This document shows, piece by piece, positions 18,548 to 26,956 of a stretch of DNA of 64,000 nt. Position 1 is the first letter of the stretch. Each line of letters starts with the position of its first letter. Location of the stretch: positions 3,668,501 through 3,732,500 of the forward strand of contig NZ_CP045403.1 in the NCBI RefSeq assembly GCF_009363695.1, in the 5' to 3' direction. Position numbers and translations under genes: made by a program. This DNA is from Bacillus sp. THAF10 (lineage in GTDB: Bacteria > Bacillota > Bacilli > Bacillales > Bacillaceae_I). Below the pieces are notes generated by a model. The model saw only the letters and a list, made by a program, of their open reading frames with translations, made no database searches and was not told where the DNA came from.

Positions 18548-18991
18548 TCACAATATAAAGTATACTATGAAAGATGCTCCCCAACTTACTAACAGAAAGG
18601 TAACACTAGCCAACGAATAGGGACTTTTCCAATTGTATAAAGTTGACTTAATGTTATACTCTTCCCTTCCATTACTGTTAAATCTATTAATTGTTGCACT
18701 ATAATTTTTACTAGCTTGTAAAGAAATACTTGAAAACCAGGAGATAATAAAAAAGCAGAGGCTCAAAAAGAACGTTGTTTCTAGCAAAGTCCACTGGATA
18801 ATGTTAGCTACTATTATAGAAGCTGTAATCATGAAAATTAGATAGAAGATATATAAATAACCTCTAAGCCTTTGCTTAGATATTCTTCTTTCTAACATTG
18901 TTAATAGTTTATTAGAAACAAGTATAGTAACAATAATGAAGGTTAATGAAATAATAGTTATTGCTACCTTTAACAAGAAGGACACTTCCAT
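18548..18991 (-). CDS. Four-helix membrane protein of unknown function
   Basis: 147 residues after an AGAGGAGATGAT ribosome site. Hydrophobic segments lie near residues 5-27, 45-65, 68-88 and 125-147, joined by a polar loop (NYSATINRFNSNGREEYN). It sits at the membrane; no family is recognised. It lies upstream of the orphan riboswitch on the same strand, separated by about 100 bp, and is probably transcribed by itself. Confidence 0.6.
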   Translation of the reverse strand: MEVSFLLKVAITIISLTFIIVTILVSNKLLTMLERRISKQRLRGYLYIFYLIFMITASIIVANIIQWTLLETTFFLSLCFFIISWFSSISLQASKNYSATINRFNSNGREEYNIKSTLYNWKSPYSLASVTFLLVSWGASFIVYFIL

Positions 18992-19022
18992 ATCATCTCC
19001 TCTATGAAGTTTACTCTTAAAT

Positions 19023-19134
19023 AATTATACAACTATACCACGCGAAATAAGTTGAGCGCAGTCGAACGGCATTTACCCTTTTATTGACAACAAAAAAATG
19101 CCGCTTGATCGAACGTTTGTTTAGAAATAGCTAT
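19023..19134 (+). repeat. Dispersed hairpin unit, type A (copy at 19.0 kb)
   Basis: CAACTATACCACGCG followed by AAATAAGTTG (stem shortened), GTCGAA, then GATCGAACGTTTG and CTAT. The change AAAATA to AAATAA puts a stop into the shared frame. Confidence 0.75.
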
Positions 19135-19240
19135 ATCAGTAAATGTTCTACTTATTGTACTTGTACCCTCCTGTTCCCCCAAAAACCCTATTACGCCGCA
19201 TGTTTTCACTACCTACTAAAATTTCTAAACTTCATCATCA

Positions 19241-19360
19241 CAAATACTTTCCTAATATACCACGCGAAAATTGTTGAGGATTCCCGAATGTAAATGAGGA
19301 CCTACATATCAACCATAAAATCAGATTTTAACTAACGTTTGTTTAATAAGAATTATATAG
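19241..19360 (+). repeat. Dispersed hairpin unit, type B (copy at 19.3 kb)
   Basis: CTAATATACCACGCGAAAA, TTCCCGAATG and TAACGTTTGTTTAA in order; partly degraded at the 3' end. In the same frame as the type A unit 110 bp before it. Confidence 0.65.
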
Positions 19361-19366
19361 ACATAG

Positions 19367-19591
19367 TTATCTTATGTAAGCTAGTGAAAAGAATAAGATT
19401 AGTAACAGAAAATAGTACGTATACTTTTCTCCCTTTTTTCTGGGTTGCCCTTCTATTAATTTGTATAGAAGCAATACTATTAAGATTGATAAAATAATTG
19501 GGGTCACAAGTTGTTCCATACAAATACCCTCCAGTCCTAATAACATTGATGCTAGATTTCCAAACAGGAAGAGCCATGCTTCCTTCAGCAT
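19367..19591 (-). CDS. Possible small membrane protein or fragment
   Basis: A 74-codon frame with two strong hydrophobic stretches separated by a basic loop (LIEGQPRKKGEKY). No ribosome site lies before its ATG and the frame continues open upstream (GQLWIYEMLK), so it is probably the C-terminal end of a degraded membrane protein. It overlaps the 3' edge of a repeat unit. No family recognised. Confidence 0.35.
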   Translation of the reverse strand: MLKEAWLFLFGNLASMLLGLEGICMEQLVTPIILSILIVLLLYKLIEGQPRKKGEKYTYYFLLLILFFSLAYIR

Positions 19592-19675
19592 TTCATAGAT
19601 CCATAACTGCCCACCAACCTAAAATAGCAACATCTAAGAAACGACTCTTTACTTTGCAATCATTCGATATTTTAC

Positions 19676-19752
19676 TGTCCAAACTCGATTGAAGTAAGAA
19701 AAAGAGGGGTAAAGAAAGCTGCATGTCTGCAGTCTTTACTCCTCATTTATTG
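19676..19752 (+). repeat. GAGGGGTAAAG terminator repeat, copy 1
   Basis: GAGGGGTAAAGA (from 19704) pairs with TCTTTACTCCTC (to 19744). The preceding TCGATTGAAGTAAGA also occurs at 27130 and, as the end of the DUF948 gene, at 38600, so the copied unit includes the 3' tip of a gene plus its terminator. Confidence 0.75.
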
Positions 19753-19820
19753 CTTAAGCTTTTTTGAATAGAGTAGAAAATAGTTACTTCATTTGTGTCT
19801 GATAATAGTGTTGAACAACC

Positions 19821-21107
19821 CTATTTTAACAAGCTAGCGTCTTTAGATAGTTCTATTGTTTTTATTAAATACTCACTGGAGGCTTTGTACTTTTTCTTAG
19901 AAAATAGATACATAGCTAAGATTTTTGTATATTTGATTACATATTCTTTTCTTCCTGAGTTTTGGAAGAATAGAATGCCTACCTTTGTTATGTATTCTTC
20001 AAAAATAGCGGCATCAGATATTAGGTGAAGATAAATGGTGAAATGTATTTCATATTCTTTATTTTGGAATTGAAGAGCCTTCTTTAAGCCTTTCTCAGCC
20101 CACTCTTTTGTCAAAATATAGTCGTTTAGGTGATAATATTCAATTACAAGAGAATGATACGAATGCAAGGTTCTCTCATCATCTTCCTTCTTTTTTTCTA
20201 ATGAACGTAAATAATATTGAATTGCTTTCTTAGAATTCCCTAAGTCAGAATTTACATTTCCTAAATTTTGAAGGGTCATTGCTTCTAAATAGTCATTTTT
20301 GCTTATTTTGCAGATTGATAGAACGGAGTAGTAGCATTCTTCTGCTTCGGTAAATTCCTTCAATTTTCTGAAATTTATTCCGAGTATCATATGGCATTCA
20401 GCAGATCTTTCCATGTCATAGATGGATTGATACATTTTCAAGGCATTTTCTGCGTAAGAAATCGATTTATAAATCCTCATTGTTTTACTATTTAATAAGG
20501 CTAACTGATAATACAAATCCGCACTATCTTTCCTATTGATTTTAACGGCATTTGAAGTTACCTTGTTTTCTGCTTTTTCCAAAAAGGCCATAGAACGTGA
20601 ATAATTTTGATTAAGGTAATGATACAATGCTAAAGTTCTAACTAAAATATATTCTGACCTGGATGGTAGATTGATAGAAAGAGACTTTAGGTCATTTACT
20701 ATTCTTGTACAATCAGCCATTTTCTCCATATACAAATAGTATCTAAGTTTTATTATCATAAAATGAAAGATGTTCTCTGGATGCTGTAGCTTTTCCTCCT
20801 TCTCGATTTCAGAACGACAGGAATGATATATTTCATTTAAAAGGGAAGTATCCCCTGCTATCGCACTTTCATAAAGCTTATAAAGCTGTTCTTGAAAAAA
20901 AGTATGGTCGAACTTTTGTAATGAATCTCTTGTGAGGTTTAATCTTTGTAATAATAAGTCCACTACTAGATCATCTGCGGAAATCTTGTTGTTTTCTATT
21001 TTGGAAAGATAAGAAATGGATACTATTCCATTCGAGAGTTGTTCTTGAGATAAGCCTTGTTTTTTTCGGTAATGTCGTATTACTTCACCTATATGCATAC
21101 AGAACAC
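19821..21107 (-). CDS. XRE helix-turn-helix / TPR regulator (RRNPP-like)
   Basis: 428 residues. Residues 4-60 are an XRE-type HTH (IGEVIRHYRKKQGLSQEQLS, then SYLSKIENNKIS). The remainder is helical TPR-like repeats, for example YYQLALLNSKTMRIYKSISY and QNLGNVNSDLGNSKKAIQYY. This is the NprR/PlcR-type architecture, in which a short re-imported peptide binds the TPR domain and changes DNA binding. No secreted Phr-like peptide gene lies next to it, which is odd. The gene is the last of a same-strand block with an ABC-ATPase remnant, four S12 hydrolases and tiny Gly/Pro-rich peptide genes, which it may control. Confidence 0.85.
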   Translation of the reverse strand: MFCMHIGEVIRHYRKKQGLSQEQLSNGIVSISYLSKIENNKISADDLVVDLLLQRLNLTRDSLQKFDHTFFQEQLYKLYESAIAGDTSLLNEIYHSCRSEIEKEEKLQHPENIFHFMIIKLRYYLYMEKMADCTRIVNDLKSLSINLPSRSEYILVRTLALYHYLNQNYSRSMAFLEKAENKVTSNAVKINRKDSADLYYQLALLNSKTMRIYKSISYAENALKMYQSIYDMERSAECHMILGINFRKLKEFTEAEECYYSVLSICKISKNDYLEAMTLQNLGNVNSDLGNSKKAIQYYLRSLEKKKEDDERTLHSYHSLVIEYYHLNDYILTKEWAEKGLKKALQFQNKEYEIHFTIYLHLISDAAIFEEYITKVGILFFQNSGRKEYVIKYTKILAMYLFSKKKYKASSEYLIKTIELSKDASLLK

Positions 21108-21186
21108 CTTTACATATTTTTCAATAATTATACCATTATTTCACTAATTAAAGGTTAATTTTGTAAAAAAATGAAGTTTCATGTAT

Positions 21187-21590
21187 TTAAGAAATGCACA
21201 TTAGGGTTTCTTCCGAAAGGTTTACGACTCTATCAGCTTTTTCTATAATACTTTGATCATGCGTAACAATAATGATAGTGATATAGCTGCTAATTCTCTT
21301 CAAGGTCTCCATGACCTCATTTATTCTATTGGAATCCAAATTTGAAAAGGATTCATCTACTATTAACATTTCTGGTGTACTAGCTATTCCTGTTGCGATA
21401 GATATCAGCTGCCTCTCACCACCTGAGAAATCATTCAAATCTTTATCTTTTTGAAAGCTAGAAATTAGGCTCATTCATTTCGAAATTACGATTAAGGTTT
21501 TGAATAATTGTCAAACATTCATCTCGTGCACTTAAGATATCTTCATTTGACTTAACTATTTTGTTAGTGAAAGCCCAATCATTCGTCTCT
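21187..21590 (-). pseudogene. Truncated ABC-transporter ATPase
   Basis: A 95-codon frame has the ABC signature (SGGERQLISIATGIA), Walker B (LIVDESFSNLD) and the His switch (IIVTHD), but no Walker A. The preceding DNA (to 21590) carries in another frame WAFTNKIVKSNEDILSARDE, likely the normal upstream part, so a frameshift near 21470 and loss of the whole 5' half are indicated. The break lies just after the stop of the first S12 hydrolase gene. A working version would power export of a peptide or small molecule. Confidence 0.75.
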
Positions 21591-21596
21591 ACCTCT

Positions 21597-22670
21597 TCAC
21601 TGCTTTATTTCTATATAGTCAATCAAGTAGTTTCTCATTAGTGCAAAGTAAATGCTATCATCATTGTCAAGAATTCGCGCTGTAAAAACGACGACTAAGT
21701 CCTCTTCAGGTATGATAAATAAGTTTTGCCCTTTATCACCATAGCCAAAGAAGTATTCCATTCCACCGGCATACTTACCTACCCACCATTGGTAGCCATA
21801 TCCGTCTGTGTATGGGCCCCTATGCTTTGAATAAATTTTTGTACTTTCCTCTACCCAACCTTCTGGCAAGAGTCTTTGTTCTTTCCAAATGCCATCGTGT
21901 AACATTAAGTAGCCTATTTTAGCCAAATCATAAGGGGTAATATACAGTCCTCTCCCACCTCTATGGTACTCGCCATGTTTTTCCCATTCGTATTTCTTTA
22001 TTTTTAATTGACTAAAGAGATTTTCTTCTGCATACTCTAACAATCCTTGACCAGTTGCTCGTTCTAAAATGATGGCTAAAATATCCGCTGTTCCTGAGCT
22101 ATAAGTGAATAGTTTATCAGGCTCTTGAACAAATGGTTTAGTTAAAACATAATCAATCATATCTCTTTCTCCAAACCTTGCAACTTCAAAGTCTTGATTC
22201 CATTCAAGACCAGACCTCATCGTCAATAAGTCTTTTATGGTAAGGGTTTTAAGCGTTCCGTAATTTTCCATATCCTTAATCTCGGGGATGAAATCTTCAA
22301 TGTGCTGATCTACATCTTCAATATGCCCGTTATGTATAGCCATTCCCATGAGGATAGAAACAACACTTTTTGTTATCGAATTAACGGAATAAATCGAGTC
22401 ATTAGAATTTAACCCATGTCCGTAATCCACTACGACCTTTCCTTCCTTGATGACAAGCATGGTATATATCTCTGGTCGTTTTTCCAGTGCATGTAATAGG
22501 CCTTGTTTCCTGTCCTCAGGAAAAATCAATTCATCCTTTTTTGCAATTTCCCAGGTTTCTTCAGGATAGGGAATTTCCACCGTGCTGGAGGCTTTTTTGG
22601 TGAAAAAATGGTAACTTACAATTAAGATTAAACAAAGCAACAGAATGAATCCCAGAGGTTTTTTCATCAT
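21597..22670 (-). CDS. S12-family (beta-lactamase-fold) serine hydrolase, paralogue 1
   Basis: 357 residues with an N-terminal membrane anchor (residues about 5-24, FILLLCLILIVSYHFF) and the catalytic domain outside the membrane. Active-site motifs: SITK (Ser-x-x-Lys nucleophile and base, about 98-101), YSSG (Tyr base) and GYGDKGQ near the C-terminus as the third motif. The YGYQWW segment and overall pattern are closest to NylB/EstB-type esterases and D-amino-acid peptidases, not true beta-lactamases. Substrate unknown. GGGAGTTAC precedes ATGATG. A 42-residue peptide gene with a strong ribosome site lies 79 bp upstream on the same strand, so they are likely co-transcribed. Confidence 0.88.
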   Translation of the reverse strand: MMKKPLGFILLLCLILIVSYHFFTKKASSTVEIPYPEETWEIAKKDELIFPEDRKQGLLHALEKRPEIYTMLVIKEGKVVVDYGHGLNSNDSIYSVNSITKSVVSILMGMAIHNGHIEDVDQHIEDFIPEIKDMENYGTLKTLTIKDLLTMRSGLEWNQDFEVARFGERDMIDYVLTKPFVQEPDKLFTYSSGTADILAIILERATGQGLLEYAEENLFSQLKIKKYEWEKHGEYHRGGRGLYITPYDLAKIGYLMLHDGIWKEQRLLPEGWVEESTKIYSKHRGPYTDGYGYQWWVGKYAGGMEYFFGYGDKGQNLFIIPEEDLVVVFTARILDNDDSIYFALMRNYLIDYIEIKQ

Positions 22671-22749
22671 GTAACTCCCATTAAATAATTTTCAGTACAA
22701 AATATAATAATAGAAAAACAATAATTTATTCTTCTTTTTTCTAAATAGC

Positions 22750-22878
22750 TTATCGGGTTATTTCAGGTGGATAAGGACGAGCGCCACCACCTCTATCACC
22801 ACTTCCTCCGTTTCCCGGATCAATATGACCAGTCATTCCTTGTGGAGATACTACTAAATCACTTGTAACTAATTCCAT
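22750..22878 (-). CDS. Small Gly/Pro-rich peptide, intact copy (42 residues)
   Basis: ATG at 22878 lies after a near-ideal ribosome site (AAAGGTGGTG at 22894-22885) and the frame ends TAA at 22750. The N-terminal 14 residues (MELVTSDLVVSPQG) look like a conserved leader, the middle is Gly-rich (PGNGGSGDRGGG) and the end is ARPYPPEITR. A broken copy at 24231-24369 keeps both ends (MGIVTSNLVVTPQG; YPPEPTP), and a remnant at 26736 keeps RGGGACPYPPEPTR. There is no signal peptide. It lies upstream of a serine hydrolase in each case. A modified-peptide precursor, a signalling peptide or a substrate of the hydrolases are possible; the function is unknown. Confidence 0.75.
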   Translation of the reverse strand: MELVTSDLVVSPQGMTGHIDPGNGGSGDRGGGARPYPPEITR

Positions 22879-22884
22879 GTTTAT

Positions 22885-22909
22885 CACCACCTTTCTTAAG
22901 TTAATTATA
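22885..22909 (-). promoter_or_regulatory. TATAAT box and ribosome site of the small peptide gene
   Basis: Minus strand: TATAAT (22909-22904), then TAACTTAAGAAAGGTGGTG with the ribosome site. No good -35 lies 17 bp upstream, suggesting an activator. The same block (CATATAATTAACTTAAGAAA) stands before the remnant at 26.8 kb, as does TTTTCTCAATACA further upstream. Confidence 0.6.
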
Positions 22910-23064
22910 TGGAATATTACACCTTTTCTGTATTGAGAAAATTATCGATTTTTGAGCGATTAATCTATCAAATTTATATAATTTTTATCAAATTTCCAAA
23001 CCATTTTTATTCTACAATTTTCATTGCTTTTTATGGTTACAAACTGAAAAGTCTCATGAGCACT

Positions 23065-24135
23065 TCACCGCTTAATTTCTATATGATCAATTAAGTAGTT
23101 TCTCAGTAATGCATAGTAAATATTTATGTCATTGTCTAGGATGCGAGCTGTGAACACGACGATTAAATCCTCTTCAGGTATGACAAATAAACCTTGCCCC
23201 ATATCACCAGATGCAAAGAAATACTCTTTTCCTCTCCCATATTTTCCTATCCACCATTGGTAGCCATACCCGTCAGTGTTTAAATAGCTCCCATCAGAAT
23301 AAATATTGGTGCTATCCTCCACCCAACCTTCTGGCAATAATCTTTCTTCTTTCCAAACGCCATCGTGTAGCATAAGGTAGCCTAATTTAGCCAAATCATA
23401 TGGGAGGATATACAGTCCACTTCCGCCTTTATATTGGTCTCCACGTTTTTCCCACTCATATTTATCAATTTTTAATTGACTAAATAGATTTTCCTCTGCA
23501 AACTCCACCAGAGTTTTACCAGTTGCCCGTTCTAAAATAATTGCTAAAATATCTGTTGTCCCTGAGCTATAAGTGAATAGTTTATCAGGATCTTGAACGA
23601 ATGGTTTAGTTAAAACATAATCAATCACATCTCTTTGTCCGATCCTAGCAGTTTCTAAATCTTTACTCCATTTGAGTCCAGACCTCATCGTCAATAAATG
23701 TTTTATAGTTAGTGTTTTAAGTGTTTCGTAATTTTCCATTTCCTTAATTTCAGGTATAAAATCTTCAATGGGCTGCTCAACATGTTCAATATGCCCTTTA
23801 TGTATAGCCATTCCAATGAGGATAGATACAACACTCTTGGTTACCGAGTTAACTCGATAAATTGAGTCGTTAGAATTTATTCCTTGCCCGTAATCTATTA
23901 CTACCTTGCCTTCCTTGACAACAAGCATAGTGTGAATCTCTGGTCGTTTTTCCAGTGCATGATTTATCCCAGCTTTTCTTTCTGCCGGAAAGGTTACTTC
24001 ATTCTCAATAGCAAACTCCCAATCTTCTTTTGGAAAAGGGACTTCCATTGTACTGGATGTATTATCGATAAAAGAATAATAACTTACAAAAAAAATGAAC
24101 CAGATCAACACTATGACTCCAAGAGTTTTTTTCAT
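23065..24135 (-). CDS. S12-family serine hydrolase, paralogue 2
   Basis: 356 residues from the ATG at 24135, chosen because AAGGAG stands 8 bp before it; a frame opening 23 codons earlier has no ribosome site and would bury the anchor. N-terminal membrane segment (LGVIVLIWFIFFVSYYSF), then SVTK, YSSG and SGDMGQG as the three active-site motifs. It is the most divergent of the four: FASGDMGQ replaces FGYGDKGQ and the linker before YxxG differs. A frameshifted peptide gene lies about 100 bp upstream. Same general role as its neighbours, substrate unknown. Confidence 0.87.
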   Translation of the reverse strand: MKKTLGVIVLIWFIFFVSYYSFIDNTSSTMEVPFPKEDWEFAIENEVTFPAERKAGINHALEKRPEIHTMLVVKEGKVVIDYGQGINSNDSIYRVNSVTKSVVSILIGMAIHKGHIEHVEQPIEDFIPEIKEMENYETLKTLTIKHLLTMRSGLKWSKDLETARIGQRDVIDYVLTKPFVQDPDKLFTYSSGTTDILAIILERATGKTLVEFAEENLFSQLKIDKYEWEKRGDQYKGGSGLYILPYDLAKLGYLMLHDGVWKEERLLPEGWVEDSTNIYSDGSYLNTDGYGYQWWIGKYGRGKEYFFASGDMGQGLFVIPEEDLIVVFTARILDNDINIYYALLRNYLIDHIEIKR

Positions 24136-24230
24136 AATTAAACTCCTTGTTAAATTAATGAGGTACATAGTTGGAAAATTTGATAAAAGAAAAAAGAAGA
24201 ACATAAATTATTCTCCTTTTTTCTACTAAA

Positions 24231-24369
24231 TTATGGTGTAGGTTCTGGTGGGTACCCTCCACCGCCACTACCACTGCCTGGGTCACTTGAACCTCCTCCA
24301 GTTCCTGGACCAAATGTGTATTGGAGTTCCTTGTGGGGTTACCACTAAATTACTTGTAACTATTCCCAT
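24231..24369 (-). pseudogene. Small Gly/Pro-rich peptide, frameshifted copy
   Basis: From the ATG at 24369 the frame matches the intact peptide for 14 residues (MGIVTSNLVVTPQG), then an extra base relative to the intact gene shifts it. The other frame continues FGPGTGGGSSDPGSGSGGGG and ends YPPEPTP at the TAA at 24231. Both ends being conserved argues that the peptide was once selected. No strong ribosome site remains; the ATG lies 7 bp after the stop of paralogue 3. Confidence 0.75.
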
Positions 24370-24378
24370 GCTTTCACT

Positions 24379-25452
24379 TCACCGCTTTATTTCGATGTAA
24401 TCAATTAAGTAGTTTCTCAGTAATGCATAGTAGATGCTTAGGTCATTGTCTAAGATACGGGCTGTGAAAACAACGACTAAATCTTCTTCAGGTATGACAA
24501 ATATGTTTTGCCCTTTATCACCATAGCCAAAGAAATATTCCTTTCCTCCGGCATACTTACCTACCCACCATTGGTAGCCATACCCGTCAGTGTTTATATA
24601 CCTGCCATCAGAATAGATGTTGGTGCTTTCTTCCACCCAACCTTCTGGTAACAACCTTTCTTCTTCCCAAACGCCATCGTGAAGCATCAGGTAGCCTAGT
24701 TTAGCCAAATCATATGGAAGAATAAACAGTCCCCTTCCGCCTCTATAGTGCTCTCCTTGCTTTTCCCACTCGTATTTATCTATTTTTAATTGGCTAAATA
24801 GATTTTCTTCTGCAAAGTCTAGTAGGCTTTGACCAGTCGCTCGTTCTAAAATGATGGCTAATAAATTGGATGTTCCAGAGTTATAAGTGAATTGTGTGTC
24901 CGGCTCTTGCACGAATGGTCTATTCAAAACATAGTCAATCATATCTCTTTGCCCTTTATAAGCAGTTTCAAGGTTTTTATTCCATCTAAGACCAGACCTC
25001 ATCGTCAATAAGTCTTTTATGGTAAGGGTTTTAAGCGTTTCGTAATTTTCCATGTCCTTTATTTCAGGGATAAAATCTTCAATGGGCTGATTTGCACCTT
25101 CCATATGTCCGTTATGTATAGCCATGCCGATGAGGATAGAAAGAACACTCTTTGTGACCGAATTAACAGAATAAATGGAGTCATTGGAATTTAACCCATG
25201 CCCGTAATCTACTACTACCTTTCCTTCCTTTATAACGAGCATGGTATGAATCTCTGGTCGTTTTTCCAGTGCATGTAATAGGCCTTGTTTCCTGTCCTCT
25301 GGAAAAATTACTTCATCCTCACTAGCAACCTCCCAACCTTCTTCTGGATATGGAGTTTCTATCGTGCTGGATGCTTTTTTTACGAAAAAATAGTAACTAC
25401 TATATATAATTAGACTGAGCAATAGGGTGAATATCAGGATTTTTTTCATCAT
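24379..25452 (-). CDS. S12-family serine hydrolase, paralogue 3
   Basis: 357 residues, nearly identical over long stretches to paralogue 4. Membrane anchor about residues 5-24, SVTK nucleophile motif, Tyr motif as YNSG rather than YSSG (closer to the YxN of penicillin-recognising enzymes), and GYGDKGQ. It lies 122 bp after paralogue 4; that gap contains no peptide gene, only a degraded stretch resembling the DNA after paralogue 1. The last codons are followed almost at once by the start of the frameshifted peptide gene. Confidence 0.88.
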   Translation of the reverse strand: MMKKILIFTLLLSLIIYSSYYFFVKKASSTIETPYPEEGWEVASEDEVIFPEDRKQGLLHALEKRPEIHTMLVIKEGKVVVDYGHGLNSNDSIYSVNSVTKSVLSILIGMAIHNGHMEGANQPIEDFIPEIKDMENYETLKTLTIKDLLTMRSGLRWNKNLETAYKGQRDMIDYVLNRPFVQEPDTQFTYNSGTSNLLAIILERATGQSLLDFAEENLFSQLKIDKYEWEKQGEHYRGGRGLFILPYDLAKLGYLMLHDGVWEEERLLPEGWVEESTNIYSDGRYINTDGYGYQWWVGKYAGGKEYFFGYGDKGQNIFVIPEEDLVVVFTARILDNDLSIYYALLRNYLIDYIEIKR

Positions 25453-25574
25453 TTAACTCCTATAAATAATTTTCAGTGCGTAACAAAAGCAGAAGAACAA
25501 TAATTTGCCAGCTCAGAAAACGCCTTCAGTATTAAAATGTTTCCTTTGCTCGATAATCATTAGTATCTACCTCT

Positions 25575-26648
25575 TCACCGCTTGATTTCTATATAATCAA
25601 TTAAGTAGTTTCTCAGTAATGCATAGTAGATACTATTGTCATGGTTTAGGATTCTTGCTGTGAACACGACAATCAAATCTTCTTCTGGTACGATAAAGAT
25701 GTTTTGCCCCAAACCACCAGATCCAAAGAAATATTCCTTTCCTTGACCATATTTACCTATCCACCATTGGTATCCATATCCATCTGTTTGGTTATAGCTG
25801 CCATCAGAATAGATGTTGGTGCTTTCCTCCACCCAGCCTTCGGGCAACAACCTTTCTTCTTTCCAAACGCCATCGTGTAGCATAAGGTAGCCTATTTTAG
25901 CCAAATCGTATGGAAGAATAAATAGGCCCCTCGCGCCTCTATAGTGCTCTCCTTGCTTTTCCCACTCGTATTTATCTATTTTTAATTGGCTAAATAGATT
26001 TTCCTCTGCAAAGTCCAGTAGGCTTTGACCAGTCGCTCGTTCTAAAATGATGGCTAAAATATTGGATGTTCCAGAGTTATAAGTGAATTGTGTGTCAGGC
26101 TCTTGGACGAAAGGTCTATTCAAAACATAGTTAATCATATCTCTTTCCCCTCTATAAGCAGTTTCAAGGTCTTGATTCCACCTGAGACCTGATCTCATTG
26201 TCAATAAGTCTTTTATGGTAAGGGTTTTAAGCGTTTCGTAATTTTCCATATCCTTCATTTCAGGTATAAAATCTTCAATGGGCTGATTTGCTTCTTCAAT
26301 ATGCCCGTTATGTATAGCCATGCCGATGAGGATAGAAACAACACTTTTTGTTACAGAATTAACGGAGTATATGGAGTCATTGGAATTTAACCCATGCCCG
26401 TAATCTACTACTACCTTTCCTTCCTTGATGACAAGCATGGTATGAATCTCTGGTCGTTTTTCCAGTGCATGTAATAGGCCTTGTTTCCTGTCCTCTGGAA
26501 AAATTACTTCATCCTCACTAGCAACCTCCCAATTTTCTTCTGGATATGCGATTTCTACCGTGCTGGATGCTTTTTTTACGAAAAAATAGTAACTTACCAA
26601 TAGGATTAGACTGAGCAATAGGATGAATAGCAGCGTTTTTTTCATCAT
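25575..26648 (-). CDS. S12-family serine hydrolase, paralogue 4
   Basis: 357 residues, the promoter-proximal member of the series. Anchor about residues 5-24, SVTK, YNSG and a third motif with GSGGLGQ instead of GYGDKGQ. The four genes clearly arose by tandem duplication of a unit made of peptide gene plus hydrolase gene, since peptide remnants precede three of the four. The third motif varies between copies (DKG, DMG, GLG), which may reflect different substrates. AGTTAAATGATG with GGGAG upstream marks the start. Confidence 0.88.
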   Translation of the reverse strand: MMKKTLLFILLLSLILLVSYYFFVKKASSTVEIAYPEENWEVASEDEVIFPEDRKQGLLHALEKRPEIHTMLVIKEGKVVVDYGHGLNSNDSIYSVNSVTKSVVSILIGMAIHNGHIEEANQPIEDFIPEMKDMENYETLKTLTIKDLLTMRSGLRWNQDLETAYRGERDMINYVLNRPFVQEPDTQFTYNSGTSNILAIILERATGQSLLDFAEENLFSQLKIDKYEWEKQGEHYRGARGLFILPYDLAKIGYLMLHDGVWKEERLLPEGWVEESTNIYSDGSYNQTDGYGYQWWIGKYGQGKEYFFGSGGLGQNIFIVPEEDLIVVFTARILNHDNSIYYALLRNYLIDYIEIKR

Positions 26649-26735
26649 TTAACTCCCATTAAATTATTTTCAGTGCGAAATTCTATAAATGAAAAAAAGA
26701 AGAAGAATAAATTAATTCTCCTTTTTTCTGATTAC

Positions 26736-26800
26736 TTATCGTGTTGGTTCAGGTGGATATGGACAAGCGCCACCACCTCTACTTTCTTAAGTTAATTATA
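26736..26800 (-). pseudogene. Small Gly/Pro-rich peptide, 5'-deleted remnant with promoter
   Basis: The minus strand keeps only the last part (RGGGACPYPPEPTR, stop at 26736). Just upstream the promoter block TATAATTAACTTAAGAAAG (from 26800) is intact, so a deletion removed the ribosome site and about the first 26 codons. It stands 88 bp before hydrolase paralogue 4. Confidence 0.75.
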
Positions 26801-26956
26801 TGAAAGATTCCAACCTATTTGTATTGAGAAAATTCTGTATTTTTTTGCTACTAATCTATCCAATAAATTTATTTTTTCTCAAATATAAAATAAAGGGATA
26901 GGCGCTACCCTCTCGTTTAAGGACAATAGAGTCTATCGCCTTTATCCTTCACAAAA

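Noticed and set aside
21597..26648. True antibiotic-resistance beta-lactamases
   Set aside because: The SxxK proteins lack the class A/C/D signature set (the third motif is GxGQ-like) and resemble NylB/EstB-type hydrolases.
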